A DNA stretch of 64,000 nt from Blasia pusilla. Taxonomy: Eukaryota; Marchantiophyta; Marchantiopsida; Blasiales. The stretch is from the NCBI GenBank assembly GCA_050084515.1, contig CM114273.1:12338001-12402000 (forward strand), written 5' to 3'. The stretch's first letter is position 1. Each line of letters begins with the position of its first letter. The position numbers and the translations under genes were made by a program. The notes under the pieces were generated by a model. The model did not search any database and was not told the DNA's origin. It saw only the letters and a list, made by a program, of their open reading frames with translations. Positions 33,103 through 45,360 of this stretch are shown piece by piece.

Positions 33103-35572
33103 TCAGTAAACCTCCACATGCCACTGCTTGTTCTTCTTCAGCTGCGACAGCTTCTCCTCCCAAACCAAACCCTGCTCCTCTGCAACTCTCTTTAGGGTTT
33201 CTTGAATACCTGGCATCATGCCTCTCAAACCGCAGAAGTAGATATGTGCGCCCTTATCCAACAGATCGAACAGCTCTACGCTGTACTCCTCGATTTTGTC
33301 CTGCACGTACATCTTGCCACCCTTTTGATTTGTCTGCTCTCGACTCAAAGCCAGGTCATATCTGAAATTCTCAGGATACTGATCCTTGTAGGACTTGAAC
33401 TCGTCATCGTATAGCAGACTGTCAGAGTTGGCCACTCCCAAGAAGAGCCAGGCAAGGCCCCCAAATTTATAATTGGGCACGTCCTCCATGAACATTCTTC
33501 GTAAATATGCTCGGTAGGGTGCAATACCAGTTCCAGTTGCGATCATGATATGTGTTGCATTTGGATTCTCCTCAGGCAGGAGTAAGATCTTTCCAGATGG
33601 ACCTAAATGGATCAAGACACAAGGATTGTTAAAAGGTGCATTGTACATGTATTTCAAAAGTCCCAATCTGTTGTCAATCACTCAATGAACCAAATATCTA
33701 GATATGTATCATTGAAGATATAACTCTGGCACAGGCACGAGATTATGAAAAGCACAAGTTAGTCAGCTTGGTGACATTCATATTCCGATGCAATTCCAAC
33801 AATTTATCACATAGGGTGAATACTTTCAACCCTTTAGTATACGGAGATTCAAACAAGAAATTTGAATGAGCTTCATGGTGGATTAATCAGTGTTTATGGT
33901 CTCCGGAGACAGAAACCATACATGACAAGAAGAAGAAATTGTTACCAAAAAGAACCATGGACTTCATCACTTCCGCTGGTTCCAGAGATGGCACTACGCT
34001 ATCTGTACACTATGAGCTTCTTCTCTCACTGCTACAGAGGTGACCCTAGTTTGTGGCTAGAAGAAAAAGTGTTGTTAGCATCAAGATAATAGCAAAGAAC
34101 TGGACAGGGAAAATGCAATTCAGTGGTAAACCCCATGTAACCATACTAGAAAAGTGAAGGAGAGGACCATGAGCAACCTCAGTGGGAACCGTAAACATTA
34201 TAAGACGACTAATTTACGTGCGTGGCAGACAAATAGACCAAGATCACCGAAGCTAAAAGAAGCATTAGACGCAAAGGAAAGCAAATTGACATAGCTAATT
34301 CTTGCATTGGGCCACCAAATAAATCTCCAGAGCCGCTTATGTTCCCCAACTGATGCAAGTCTAGAAATCCAAATGATTGCTAAGTGCCAAGTTTTTGCCA
34401 CACAGTCCAACCCAGCCCATATGAAACTTGATGTAATTCTTGCACGGACAATGCCAATTTGTGCAAACTGAATCACTTTGAATTCTGCTCAAAGGTCGCC
34501 TGAAATGATTTGCAAAATTAAACATTACACTGAGAATCAATTGGTTAAATGGAGAATCACACACAACAAACCTGTAATTTGGACTTCGTCCCCAGGCTTT
34601 GCGTCACAGAGGAAATTGCTGCATATGCCCTTCTTAGCTGGATCCTCCTGTTGTGTCTCTGGGTCCCAGTAGACTGCCCTCCTCACACAAAGACTGGCTG
34701 TCTTTCCATCAAATTCATCTCCGTACCTTGTGGATGCAATTGAGTAAAGACGGACGGTATTGGGAGTTCCTGGCTTCTTAGGATTCTCGCCCTGTTTACA
34801 CAACTTGTATTACTCAGTCCCATAGCACTCAATCACGAGCATTGAAGAGATAGCAACTCACACCATAATAGGCGTGTCAAACTCAGAAGTACCATCTATT
34901 GCCAATACAGCTCGACCTTCCAACCTTAAAGGACTACAGACTGAATTCACGGCCATACGTGCCTTTCCGTATCCGTACTCTCCTACACGAAACTTCCAGA
35001 AAAGACAATAGTTGCCATTCCACTACTCAATGCCATTTAGTCCATTACTAGCTCGAAAGGCACGACCCCGGAACGCCTAGTACACAAAGCAAGGCACACG
35101 CGCATATCTTGGTACTTACAGGGGCAATGATCCCGTAGCTCTGGCCTTCCCAGTAAGGCACATTGCCGCCGTGGTCTATGACGATGTGACAAGTTTCCCC
35201 TGTTGCATTCGGACCTACGATCCTCTCCACTGACTTGATAGTTCCAATGAACGGTTGTTTGTTCTTGAACAAGTTCAGAGGTGGATCACTGGCCTCCTCT
35301 AGCTCAAGGGGAACAGCAACTTTCGTTGCTATGCTAGCTCTTGGCACATCTCCCCTGCACACTTCAACTATCCCCGATGGTTTTCCAGACGAGCGGAGTC
35401 TAAGAGACTCTCCAGTGTAAAAGATGCGCGCCTCAGAACCGAATCCTGAATATGAATTTACCTGTGGAATCACGAACAAGACTTTATGAGGGTGGAGGAA
35501 GCTTCTGACACCACCCAGAGGAGCAGAGGGAATACTAGAACGATTCATAACGTGGACCAGGGAATGTTCCAA
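33103..35572 (-). CDS. Ferredoxin-NADP+ reductase, root (heterotrophic) type, plastid
   Basis: Three minus-strand exons join in phase: 35572-35120 (donor GTAAGT), 34791-34572 and 33602-33103, giving about 390 residues. The enzyme carries an FAD and exchanges electrons between NADP(H) and ferredoxin. In non-green plastids the root type drives NADPH to ferredoxin for nitrite and sulphite reduction. Visible motifs: FAD-binding RLYSIAS and CSNFLC; NADP-binding [42 protein letters not shown]; and the terminal WHVEVY with the flavin-stacking Tyr. The root type is suggested by GENPKKPG before RLYSIAST and by the MFMEDVP segment. The N-terminal 90 or so residues (Ser/Arg-rich, few acids) look like a transit peptide. 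Met at 35572 or 35548 is possible, and an upstream exon cannot be excluded. Confidence 0.92.
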
Positions 35573-36599
35573 AAAGTTGCTGACAGGCTACCATCATAGT
35601 TCGGGGCATCTTCGAATACATTTGACATTTGAAGCTGCTAAATGAAGGAACGAATTGACAGTTAAAATAAGAAATCGTAAACATTCAGACAGATAGGCCA
35701 AACCGGCCGACAACTGAATGACAAACAACAGAATTAAAGATAATAAAACTTGCAAGACAATTTGACAAACAGAGGTCGTACAACGATGCATTGATTCGTG
35801 GACAGCTGCTATGCATCAAATATGGCTCCAAGGGCAGTACCTTGCAAGTTCGGTTTCGCGAGTTGGTGCTAGAAACCGACACCGTAACATGGTTGGGAAC
35901 AATCAGAGCAGCCTACACTCACAATCCCACCGCACAATACTTAAACCACCGAAATCCAGACATCGATCTCTTAGCCATAGATGCGCTTCAGCTGAGCTGA
36001 GCTGCGTGCAATCATATTGGGGCAAATTGAAGTTCGACGGACACTACTCAACGTAAACGATTGGGCTCAAAGTAAACATTCGGTTTTTTCTTTGCCCGTA
36101 CTAAAATCAAAATTGCAAGATTCATTCTGGGAAAAAAAAAAAACACTGATTTTGCAGTTCCTAGACGACTTCTTGCATTGGGCACTAACTATAACCTCTT
36201 GGGGTGTGGTAGAGAACTCAAACCAGCACGCAAATGAAAACATGGACGAAGACTGAAGACAGTAAGCTGCACTCCCAGAAGGCACGTGTGCAATCTCACA
36301 TCGCTGGCAGTTCAAAAGAGATCAAGAGAAAAGCCATGGCCCTCGACCGACGGCAAACCACGAACGAAAACAGACGCAGCGAAACTAGTATAGAAGCACG
36401 GAATTCGCAATGTAGCGAAACCCGAAATCCCGAGCTCCTGCACAAGCATCTGACTCGATTCTCTGAAGTTCATAGACAGACCTGGAAAGCAGCTGCCTGC
36501 GCCATACTTGCAAACTGGCGAGCGCGCCTTCTGTTAGTTGAGACAATCTGCGCAAGAGTAAGGAAAGCCGATCAAGACGAAGAGCCTGGCTGCCAGTAG
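35573..36599. other. FNR upstream region, proximal part
   Basis: Presumed promoter and 5' leader of the minus-strand FNR gene. Frames such as 36234-36599 (plus) and 36385-36756 (minus) have no motif. A run of about 12 A lies near 36131-36142. Confidence 0.45.
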
Positions 36600-37440
36600 T
36601 GAACACGCGGTTCCCGAATTGTGGCTCTCCTACATGAACGCCTCTTTCTGTCTGTCTGTCCCGCTTTCCGCTATGTCCTCTTTCCGTCCGTAATCCTTCC
36701 TGTTCTGTGCTATACCCACTCCGCAAACAGACGAGCACACGCGCGGGTCTGGTCATCGACGCTCGCTTCTTCGCGCGGGTTCTCTCTGAGGCTCGCTCTC
36801 TCCTTCAGAACCGGATCGTGATAGGACCTTGCAGTCGTGCGTGGGCGCGGGCGCGGGCGAAGGGAACCAAAGGGGCCCGACTCCTCGGAGCTAAGGCGGA
36901 TCTTCGCCGTGATTTTTTTCCACGGCACAGAGGGACCTGCTATACCAGGTCTGGTCGCGAATTGACCTGCTATAATGTGAGAAAGTGCACCAGAATTACG
37001 AAGGAGGAGCAACCGGTCGTCGATTTAGGTCCAATTCGAACTACTGGCGACCGGTTGGGCGGCCGTCGATTTCGAATCCGCCGAGACCAGCCGCGACGCG
37101 GCCCTATCAGTTGTCGCGTGGGCCCCGACGCTCGCGGGTCGCGGCTTCGCGCGGGTCGCCCTCTCGCTGAGATGCTGGGCGAGCGACGCCCGCCACTTCA
37201 CTCACCCAAAAGACTCCACTCCGGATCTATCTTCCGCAGTTGCCCCCGCCAATGGCTCCACTCCATTGCTCCTCCAGTGGCCAGGGATCCGCGAATGCGC
37301 GCCCGCCACGGAGCAACGAACTGCCGCTTTTAAGATTTCACCTTCTTTTCATTAGAAACTCTGCCCCGTCCACATTGGATTTTTCTTTTCTTAACTTCTT
37401 ATCCATTTTGGTAACTTCGTGGAGAAAGGCCGTCTCGCTG
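36600..37440. other. Strongly GC-rich, CpG-rich block
   Basis: The GC-richest part of the window (for example GTGGGCGCGGGCGCGGGCG near 36841). A 208-codon plus frame at 36707-37333 is explained by the lack of AT-rich stop codons and is Arg-rich without motifs. It may be a distal promoter or the promoter of an undetected transcript. It ends abruptly at AT-rich DNA near 37440. Confidence 0.45.
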
Positions 37441-37480
37441 ATCTTATGGGTTTAAGGATATGTCCACCTGGGCAAATCTA

Positions 37481-37645
37481 TCTATATTATTAAAGGAGGA
37501 CTGGGTTTAAGGACCCCTTCTTCTTTTAAGTTTTTTTAAGCTTCCCCTTGCTGACACGTGTACAAGAATATAACTAAGTGTAACAAGAAGGACTAAGGGT
37601 ACAAAGGGAGTTTTTCACTCGTGCATCGCGCGGGCAAGATGCTAG
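37481..37645 (+). mobile_element. Intact-ended 165-bp Helitron-like element
   Basis: It begins A|TCTATATTATTAAAGGAGG and ends with a short stem CGTGC-ATC-GCGCG (one G-U pair), an 11-nt spacer and CTAG|T. The 5'-TC start, subterminal hairpin, CTAG end and insertion between A and T are the Helitron signature. It is non-autonomous and non-coding. It sits exactly at the border between the GC-rich island and AT-rich DNA. Confidence 0.75.
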
Positions 37646-37671
37646 TTCACTATTACAAAACTAGTGTGCGG

Positions 37672-37714
37672 GCCTTTGAGAGGGGGTGGTAAATCCCAAC
37701 CCCTTCTCAAAGGG
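37672..37714. repeat. Imperfect hairpin of about 42 bp
   Basis: GGGCCTTTGAGAGGGGGTGG and CCAACCCCTTCTCAAAGG can pair around a short AAAT centre. The left half also matches 43641-43665 (GCGGCCCTTTGAGAGGGGCG), so it belongs to a dispersed repeat. Confidence 0.55.
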
Positions 37715-39567
37715 CGTATTGTGCTTCTGAAAATATGGACAAGGTCTTTAAAGTATAAAAAAAAAATCTATTTTTAGAGTAAATCGTAATGTTGGATGTG
37801 TGAGAGCATACTACGACTTAATGGGTGTTGTGGCATAATTACAAACTCCTATTTAAAAAACCTCATTATATTTGGGGTCTATATATAATAGTCACTCTAA
37901 CCCACTAGTATTTGTGAGCTCCATCTCCCTTGCAGCAACGGACATGGAGTTTGTTTTTCTTTGCTCTAACATGATCAGAGGCTTGCACTCAAGCTCCCAC
38001 ACTTGCTCAAGGTGTACGGAATCAAGTGCTCGTGAGTTTGCACCGCGCACCTTCATTTTGCTACGACTATGTTGCTTGTGCCTTACAATTTTGCTCACTC
38101 TAGAGGGTTGAGTTGTTCTCCATGTATTTTCTATGGTTTGTGGGTGCAAGGTGAGGCATTTCTTGGTGTATAAATGATTCGCTGTCGAGCGCTTTTGCTA
38201 CCTTGGTTGTCCATGATTTTAATACGGCTGAGTAGGGCTCCATTCGGTTTGAGCCTAAGCCTCTCTTTAGCCTAGGAGTGTTTCGTTGAGAAGGGCTCTC
38301 CTTGTTCATTGCAACCTTGCTTGAGCCTCTCCAAAGATACCATCGGAGCAAATAGATATTGTTTTAAATTTCAGGTTATGTCATGGGTTGATTGGGTTTC
38401 CTACCAATCGTTGTTGGTTGAGAGTGATTTGGGGTGGGGTTGCATTCAGGCCTGCACACACAATCCAAAGAAACCCTTATTCTATCTAAGGAGTAAGACT
38501 TACACATGCAAGCAAGACATATTTGTTGGAGCAATGCTCAGTCACAGTATTCATCTCACGTCACAATTGCATTGTACATGGCTTCGTAACTCAACCAACC
38601 TCTCTCGAACTCTATTGCTATCTACAAAACCTCCTTACAACAGAATTTACATTTTCAGCAGTTGTCGTGAACACGTCAATCCTTTTCAAACCCTCTTTGT
38701 CCGTTTAGCCATGGAGTGGATAAGTTGTACATGCTCAATTGGGGATGTACCTTGGGGTGAGTTAGTCACATTTAGGTTTTGGACAACTGAGGTTATGATC
38801 CACTTTTTGGTGGATTTGACACCTCTAGCCACTTCCTTCTCATTTTTGGGTCTCTTCAACTTAGACTACGGGGATCCAAACACCTCTTGAACATTTTGTT
38901 CAAAGTTTCAAAGATCTCAACATCCTTTGGAAAGTATCGTCTATCTGAATCCTCAAGTTGAGCTTCAGAAGAAATAGAATCCCTTCAAGTGTCTCCAAAC
39001 TATGGAGCATCAGTGGGACTCAATCTGGTCCTCAATGCAAGGCTCTTTATCTTTGATCTTTTCTAACTACTGAGTTGTATACAATAATCTTGAGATAAAG
39101 GAGAGCCTTTTGAGCACTCCACCGGCTCACTATCTATTGGCTTCACACCAAAGTGTTTGTTCAATTGTCCACTTTCATTCAAAACACTCTTCCCCTTTCC
39201 TTTCATCGACTTGTTTTTTTTTTTCTAGTTGCCGTATTTATTTTGCTTTACCCGCTCAGTTGTGTTGCACTAGCCGTGTGATGATGATTGTAGATAGTTG
39301 AAAATAGGATAAAGGGAGGAGCTGATTTTGGAGTCAAACCATACGGAGGAGTTAAGAAACTAAAGTATCTGATGTTGGAGCTTAACACAAAGGATCAAGG
39401 AAGCCGTTGAAGCTAGTAGGAGGTGAATCAAGGAGCATAGCTCATAGTTACAACAAAGCGGGCAGCATGTGAGTGCGACACCCTGCAGTATAATATATGT
39501 AAGGAGTAGAACAATGTCATAAATAGTTTGTTTCTACTCTACCAAAGCAAGTTATATTTGCATAGAT
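37715..39567. other. AT-rich DNA without recognisable genes
   Basis: Broken frames up to 193 codons (38309-38890) have no motif. They are probably decayed transposon DNA. I see nothing assignable. Confidence 0.4.
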
Positions 39568-40013
39568 TGTCACGTCTTTTAGGATAGATCAACGATCTAA
39601 TAGAAGACGATCTAATAGAAGAAGATCTAATAGATCGCCTTCGCGGATACAAGAGGACAGCCTCAAGAGCTTGAGAATAACTTTATGAGGCCACGGGTAA
39701 CTTGAGAGCGGATTTTCCCATGCTTTCGGCTCATTTGGAGCCATATATATAAATTTACTATTTTGGGTAAGCTATTGTTTTGAGTATAATTAACTTTTTA
39801 TTTTGGAAAGTGGCCTTTGACCTCCTATAGTAGGCCAAGAGCTAAGGAGCTTATCGTGGAGAGACCTTGGAGAGGGAAGGGGATATACCCAAAGAGAGGG
39901 AGCTTGAAAGCTCATTATCTCTTTGTTGAACCTCTTGGCATGAGGCTGCAAAACTATGGTCTTCCTTGCCTTGTGTGTGTAACCTAAGCCTCTCATTATG
40001 AGAGTGGGTTTTG

Positions 40014-40051
<38 letters not shown>

Positions 40052-40219
40052 TTGCGTGCATCATGGAGACTTCATTGTGGTTGATAGTGTTATTTGATTT
40101 ACAAAGAGATTTGAGATATTTTGGTACTTATCGTCTTGATGTGTGGATGTCATGAGTTAGCATGGAATCGTATGTGTTTGTATGTGCATTCACTGATAAC
40201 GATGTGTATGCACACGACA
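39568..40219 (+). mobile_element. Solo LTR, 652 bp, 4-bp target duplication AGAT
   Basis: It runs TGTCACGTCTTTTAGGATAG...GATGTGTATGCACACGACA with TG...CA ends. AGAT lies directly before and directly after. It contains a (GA)n microsatellite at about 40017-40049. It aligns with the reverse complement of 19337-19977. Near 39590-39635 the word GATCTAATAGAAGA is locally triplicated. No internal region adjoins. Confidence 0.85.
40017..40049 (+). repeat. (GA)n microsatellite inside the solo LTR
   Basis: An uninterrupted 33-nt GA run. The equivalent place in the LTR copy at 19337-19977 has only GAGAGAG, so the run expanded in this copy. Confidence 0.95.
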
Positions 40220-41509
40220 AGATCAATAGAACTCTCTTGCAACGTATAAAGAGTAGACACATGAAAAAAGGTGAATACATATGCAAACATTAACAAAGAT
40301 TGACTATGAAAGCATTAATGGTTGAATATTGAATGAATGGAAGTAAATTGGAGTTACATGAATGTGTCTCCTCACAGTATCCCCTTTGGGAGGAACGTTT
40401 TGCTACTAGGAATAAATAATATAGATTCTTTATTGTCTTCGAACTTTAAAAAAAAAATCATGGATTAGAAGTTTATGAAAGCTAATACATCTAGATTAAT
40501 GTTGGTGGAAAACTTGTCATTGTCAATGAATCATTTGGAAAAAGATGAGAGCATGTATTAATGAAATAAAAGTATAGTAATTCATTATTTAAGGAAAGAG
40601 AATTCAACATCAAAAATATTTTTTGAAATCTTCCAAGAAAAAGTAATTTAATTATGCTAGAAAATAATAAAAAGCATTATAACATTTTAGGTAATCCAAT
40701 CAATTTGAATAAAATGTTTGAAGTCTTTGAGATGTTTGATCATTAAAGGGAATCCATGGCTCTAAAGATTATTAAAATAAATACACTTTCCACTTAATTG
40801 ATACTAGGAGTAAAATTCTAATGTCAAAATGAAAATTCTTTGTATTCATCTCAAAGGAGATTATAATTTTAATTTAGTAGGTTTTCAAAGGTATCTCATA
40901 CAAAAGGTGAAATCCATTCTTCTATATTATGTTTTATACCTAATATTGAAAGATAAAATTCTTAATTTCCAAAGTATTTCATACATTATATATAATTATT
41001 TTTGTTTTATAATGACAATCTATACTATTGAGAGAGGACAAGTTTACAAAATATCTTCTCCTACTATTGACATCTATACTTTGAGGACTCCCTTCTGTTT
41101 ACGTTTGTACTTTTAAAAGAGGGACTTGAGTTGAAAAAAAAGATATGTAAGCTAACCTAAAGGAGAGTACACTTAAAAAAGGGGAGGGAGAGAAAGGGAG
41201 AGGAGAGACGGGAGGAAAGGACAACCTTTTTTAAAATAATTTTAATATATATTGTCACAAATCGCACTCACAACTCACTAGTGTAACCAGTAACGACTAG
41301 AATTTTCTTTGTTATCATTTGTGTGGAAAATTCATGACTATATCCATGTAGTGAATAATTAAAAGAAAAAAGAAAAGCCAAAGGAGTCATAATTTGGATT
41401 GTTTTGTGCACAAGCCATTCATTATCAAATCATAAAGACCAAGAATTTTTTTCAAATGCTATATCTATAAAAAAAAACATGTTAGCCAAATTAATTCATT
41501 TGTTGTGCA
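40220..41509. other. AT-rich intergenic DNA
   Basis: I see no gene. A purine-rich patch lies at 41170-41220. Confidence 0.5.
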
Positions 41510-41813
41510 AGGTTGCATGTGGACAAAGTCTGTGTCCACGGATATGTACATGTTTGTGAACTTATGTCCGTCCTATGGAAGAACTTGTCCACATGGGCCC
41601 CATTTTCCGTTTCTTCCTCATTCCCCCAACTTGCCTCCGTGTTTCGCACTTTCCCATCTCTTTTTGGCTCCACCTCCATTCCCTCCCCCTTATTGCCCTA
41701 CCCCCTCTACCCAGCCTTCTACCATGACCTAAAAGTGTGGGCCATACCTCTTCCAATCCATGTCTATGTACTTCTCCATTCTTGTCCGTTCATGTCTGTT
41801 TTTGTGCAACCAT
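41510..41813. mobile_element. Non-autonomous TIR DNA transposon, 304 bp, second subfamily
   Basis: The left end is AGGTTGCATGTGGACAAAGT. The right end reverse-complemented is ATGGTTGCACAAAAACAGAC. The flanks TTGTTGTGCA (left) and TTGTGGTGCA (right, 41815-41824) differ at one base in ten, a likely 9-10 bp target duplication as in Mutator-like elements. The interior (CTTGTCCACATGGGCCCC) matches 45609-45918 and differs from the GC-rich subfamily. Confidence 0.7.
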
Positions 41814-42565
41814 CTTGTGGTGCATATTGTCTAATCTAACCTCGTGAGATCTCAGATTTTTCTTTTTTCACTCGCCGGCGTCCAAGCCAATGAGAAAAAA
41901 AAAACACCTTCTCTAGATTTTTGGGGTGTAATTAATATCTTACTCACAAAAGATGTTTCGAGATTTTGCATCTCACAATGAATGAATGAGTGAGTGCGCG
42001 TTGCTCTCATTCTCAGATGAGATCTCACAATCAGTGAATGAGAAAGACTTAATTTCTAGATGAGATTTCACGGTGAACGAATGAGTCCATGAGAAATTAC
42101 ACAAGACTCAATTCTATGGTATGATGATGACATTCAAAACTCTTTCCATCACTCCTAAGAAGATGCTATGAGCGAACTGGCGAATCATGCCAACTTGCTC
42201 ATTGAATCCCTTGTTTACCTCGTAGATTGTGATTAGTGGGACCCACACCACCTACTACATCTATTTTACACCAGGTGTGCACATTACCTTTCCCTCTTTC
42301 CTTGTCCACTCCCCACCCTCGAAGAACATATGTGAATCGTGCCCTCCCTTCGAAAGTTACTACGGTTGATCATATGCTTGGTAAGCAAGCAGACTTTGAC
42401 GATCATTTTTTTGTGTCGGCAAGCTTCGGCAACAAATAGACTCGGGACTTGTAGCAGCAAGGTTATCATTACATGGAGCTCATACATGATATTGAGAATT
42501 TCACCTCCAACCGTTGAATTTGTGGCTCTGTGTACGGAGGAATGGTGAGATATGCAAGAGCTACA
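41814..42565. other. AT-rich DNA with a short triplicated motif
   Basis: Three imperfect units of GATGAGATYTCACRRTSARTGAATGAG type lie between about 41955 and 42095. No gene. Confidence 0.45.
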
Positions 42566-43173
42566 TGTCGTGCGCATACATATCGCTACACAATATACAT
42601 CACTGGTCACATCTACACCACACACCACCAATCTTCCCCACACACGGGTCTATCCACACATGTACAAAAATTAACTCATACATATACATGGAGATCACAC
42701 AACAAAAACAAAGAGTAGTAAAACTGGCACACCCGGCCTAAAACTCCACTCCTCAATCTACATCGGCATATCGAGCCTTGTCCACCCTACGCTATCAAGG
42801 AATCGGACGCTAGCACCCTAGTCCTATCTCACACACATACAAGAGAGGTGCTCCAATAACCCAACATGAGAAAGATGGCTTAGGAAAGCCATCTTCCTCT
42901 CTTATATAGGGTTGGGAAGAGTCTTCCCCTAAAAATAGTTATCCCCTTGGTAACCTGCGCGCATAGGTTACAAGGGGCGGGTGACCTGGTCAACAAGTCA
43001 CCCGGCTATGGAAGACCTCAATAGGAAAGTTATCAGAAATGACGTTCTTGACACAAAGGACCTATCCTCAACCTCATCCGACACCGTGGGACAAAGTTAT
43101 ACTCAAGATAGTCCGCTGGCTCCTACGCCCTATCCACGATAGATCTTGGCCTATCGGTTACTCAGATGTGACA
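42566..43173 (-). mobile_element. Solo LTR, 608 bp, 4-bp target duplication TACA
   Basis: The reverse-oriented LTR has ends TGTCGTGCGCATACATATCG (left) and CTCAGATGTGACA (right), so on the minus strand it starts TGTCACATC and ends GCGCACGACA. TACA flanks both sides. The body resembles 20591-20979 more than the copies at 19.3 or 39.6 kb. No internal region adjoins. Confidence 0.8.
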
Positions 43174-43778
43174 TACATGAATCCAGAAAGATATGTAAGA
43201 GCGATAGGAATGAAGAGGAAAAGAACAAATTAATTGAGAGAGAGAGAGAGAGAGAGAGTGGCTGATGCGACCACATGGATGAGCCCAAGGAGAAAAAACA
43301 ACTCCACAAATTACCTATGCAAATCCTCCTTTCCGGTCCTTGCCTACAAATAGATTTCTTGCGATGCTCTCTTCCGCTACACTTTCGCGCGCTTACGATT
43401 CCAGCTTCCACTCCCTCCACTGTTAGAATACTAGTTAACTCCCGCCTCCACTACCATCTCTAAAGTAGAGAACTACATTTATCTATGCTGAAGAAGGTTC
43501 AAAGCTATCAGGTGTTTGCCTCCAATAGAACGTGCAACAAACACATGTTCCTTCACCGAGCAAAGATTACCCCTTCCTCCACACACAAAATCAAACAAAA
43601 AAGCCAACCAATCAAACCACAATACAAGTGAGGAAACCAGTATGCGGCCCTTTGAGAGGGGCGGGGGGAGAAAGTAATTTATATACACGCGTGGTGGACA
43701 CGTGGATAGCCTAGATGGTAAGAAAACAAAACACCGAGTATATATAAGGGCTGTAATAAATAATTAGGAACCAAAAAG
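43174..43778. other. AT-rich DNA with (GA)n microsatellite
   Basis: A GA run of about 24 nt lies at 43236-43258. The region contains the copy of the CTTTGAGAGGGG repeat near 43650. No gene. Confidence 0.45.
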
Positions 43779-44795
43779 TGGGCCCCTTACGGTAAAATAG
43801 AAGAATATTTTTAGGGTCCCTTATGGTGAAATAGTAGTTTAATCGAGTCTTCACTTCTTACAGACATCACGTTTTGTTCTTTTTCCTTTCCATATATAGA
43901 AACCCCCCCCCATTTTACAATAATAGTATAGATTTTTAGGGTCCCTTATGGTGAACTAGTAGTTTAATCAAGGCTTCACTTCCTATAAACATCATCTTTT
44001 TTTTTTTTCTTTCCACACATAGTAGCCCCCAATGTTACAATAATGGTATAGATTTGAAGATATATAGACAATACTTTGGATGAAATCAATTCTTTTAAAA
44101 TAATAAGTATCATATACATAACTACCCAAGTATGATCAAGGATAGGTACAAAGTAGTGACTCTATGATAGTTGCTTGTAGCGCCAACTTTGAATGATCCC
44201 ATATGAAAGCATTAATGTCATCCTTGGAGTATTGGGTTGCTTTATTAAGGTTGGTTAGGTACTGAATGAGTTGAATATTATACATTCTAGTATACTCCCT
44301 AAATGAATTGAGATTGTTACTGAGAGTTATGACATGAGATCTTAAGGTGTTATTGTGATCCAATAACTCATTAATTTTGAACATCAACCTTTTGATACAC
44401 CTCAAGAAATCTACATGAATATCCTTCAAGTTAGGGGAGTGTATTTGTATTAGTTTGAATTGTAGTTGGAGCTCTATTTGAAATTAAGCCAAATCGATTA
44501 TATGATGGACGATGAGATTGAAGTTTGGTTCTTATCTGCAAGCAAACTTAGTTTTTTAGGGTCCCTTATGGTGAACTAGTAGTTTAATCAAGGCTTCACT
44601 TCTTATAAACATCATGTTTTTTTTCTTCTTTTTTTTCTTTCCACACATAATAGCCCCCGATGTTACAGTAATGGTATAGATTTGAAGATATATAGACAAT
44701 ACTTTGGATGAAATCAATCCTTATAGTTGATGTTTATGATGGACGATGTTTATGATGCACGATGAGATTGAAGTTTGGTTCTTATCTATTTTTAA
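43779..44795. repeat. Dispersed repeat in three to four local copies
   Basis: Units starting TTTTTAGGGTCCCTTATGG lie at about 43808-43935, 43935-44092 and 44555-44719. A partial unit (GGGCCCCTTACGGTAAAATAG) begins near 43779. They share TAGTAGTTTAATC, CTTCACTTC and GTATAGATTT, and the last two also share GATATATAGACAATACTTTG. A second word, GATGAGATTGAAGTTTGG, occurs at about 44509 and 44760, so a larger segment was duplicated. No coding frame. Confidence 0.7.
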
Positions 44796-45360
44796 ACACC
44801 TAGAGATTAAGTGTTTAAAAATAGAAATATAAATGATGAAAATCTTGAATATATTAAATGAGTATGAACGTACTTCAACATTGAAGAAGATAGTAAGTTT
44901 ATAAAAGAAAATACAATCTAGAAATATAAGAATAAATCAGATGTGATGATATGAAATAATGATAAAAAGTGACAGAGGTGAAATGAAATGTGAGAGAATA
45001 AACATACATTAACAAAGCCTATACATGATGTAAAGCAACCACAACAACCTACTACAACATAATGTACATAGATACAAATAAACAATATTCCAATTATATG
45101 ATGTAAGAAGAGTAGTTAAATCCTTAAAATTTGCATTTATAAGTCAATTAACAAAACGCCTAAATGTAGGCTCATGTATAGAAGAGTGAAATACAAAAGG
45201 GTAAAACGATCATATTGGATGATAGGACAGTGCACAAAGCAACATAACAGTGGATGTGCAAGTGGAGGTAGTAATTATTCTCTAAATGCGTAATTGCATT
45301 ACAAACAAATTTAGTTAGATTGCAAGAGGAGTAGTATAAAGAAATGGAATTAGTTTAAAA
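44796..45360. other. AT-rich intergenic DNA
   Basis: I see nothing assignable. Confidence 0.5.

Noticed and set aside
36707-37333. 208-codon plus-strand frame upstream of FNR
   Set aside because: Arg-rich text in the GC-richest block, where stop codons are rare. No motif, and an opposite-strand frame overlaps it.
43933-44719. GTATAGATTT ends read as reverse-oriented Helitron starts
   Set aside because: The reverse complement begins TCTATACCATTA, but no subterminal hairpin precedes the CTAG word at the other side, so only a generic repeat is called.
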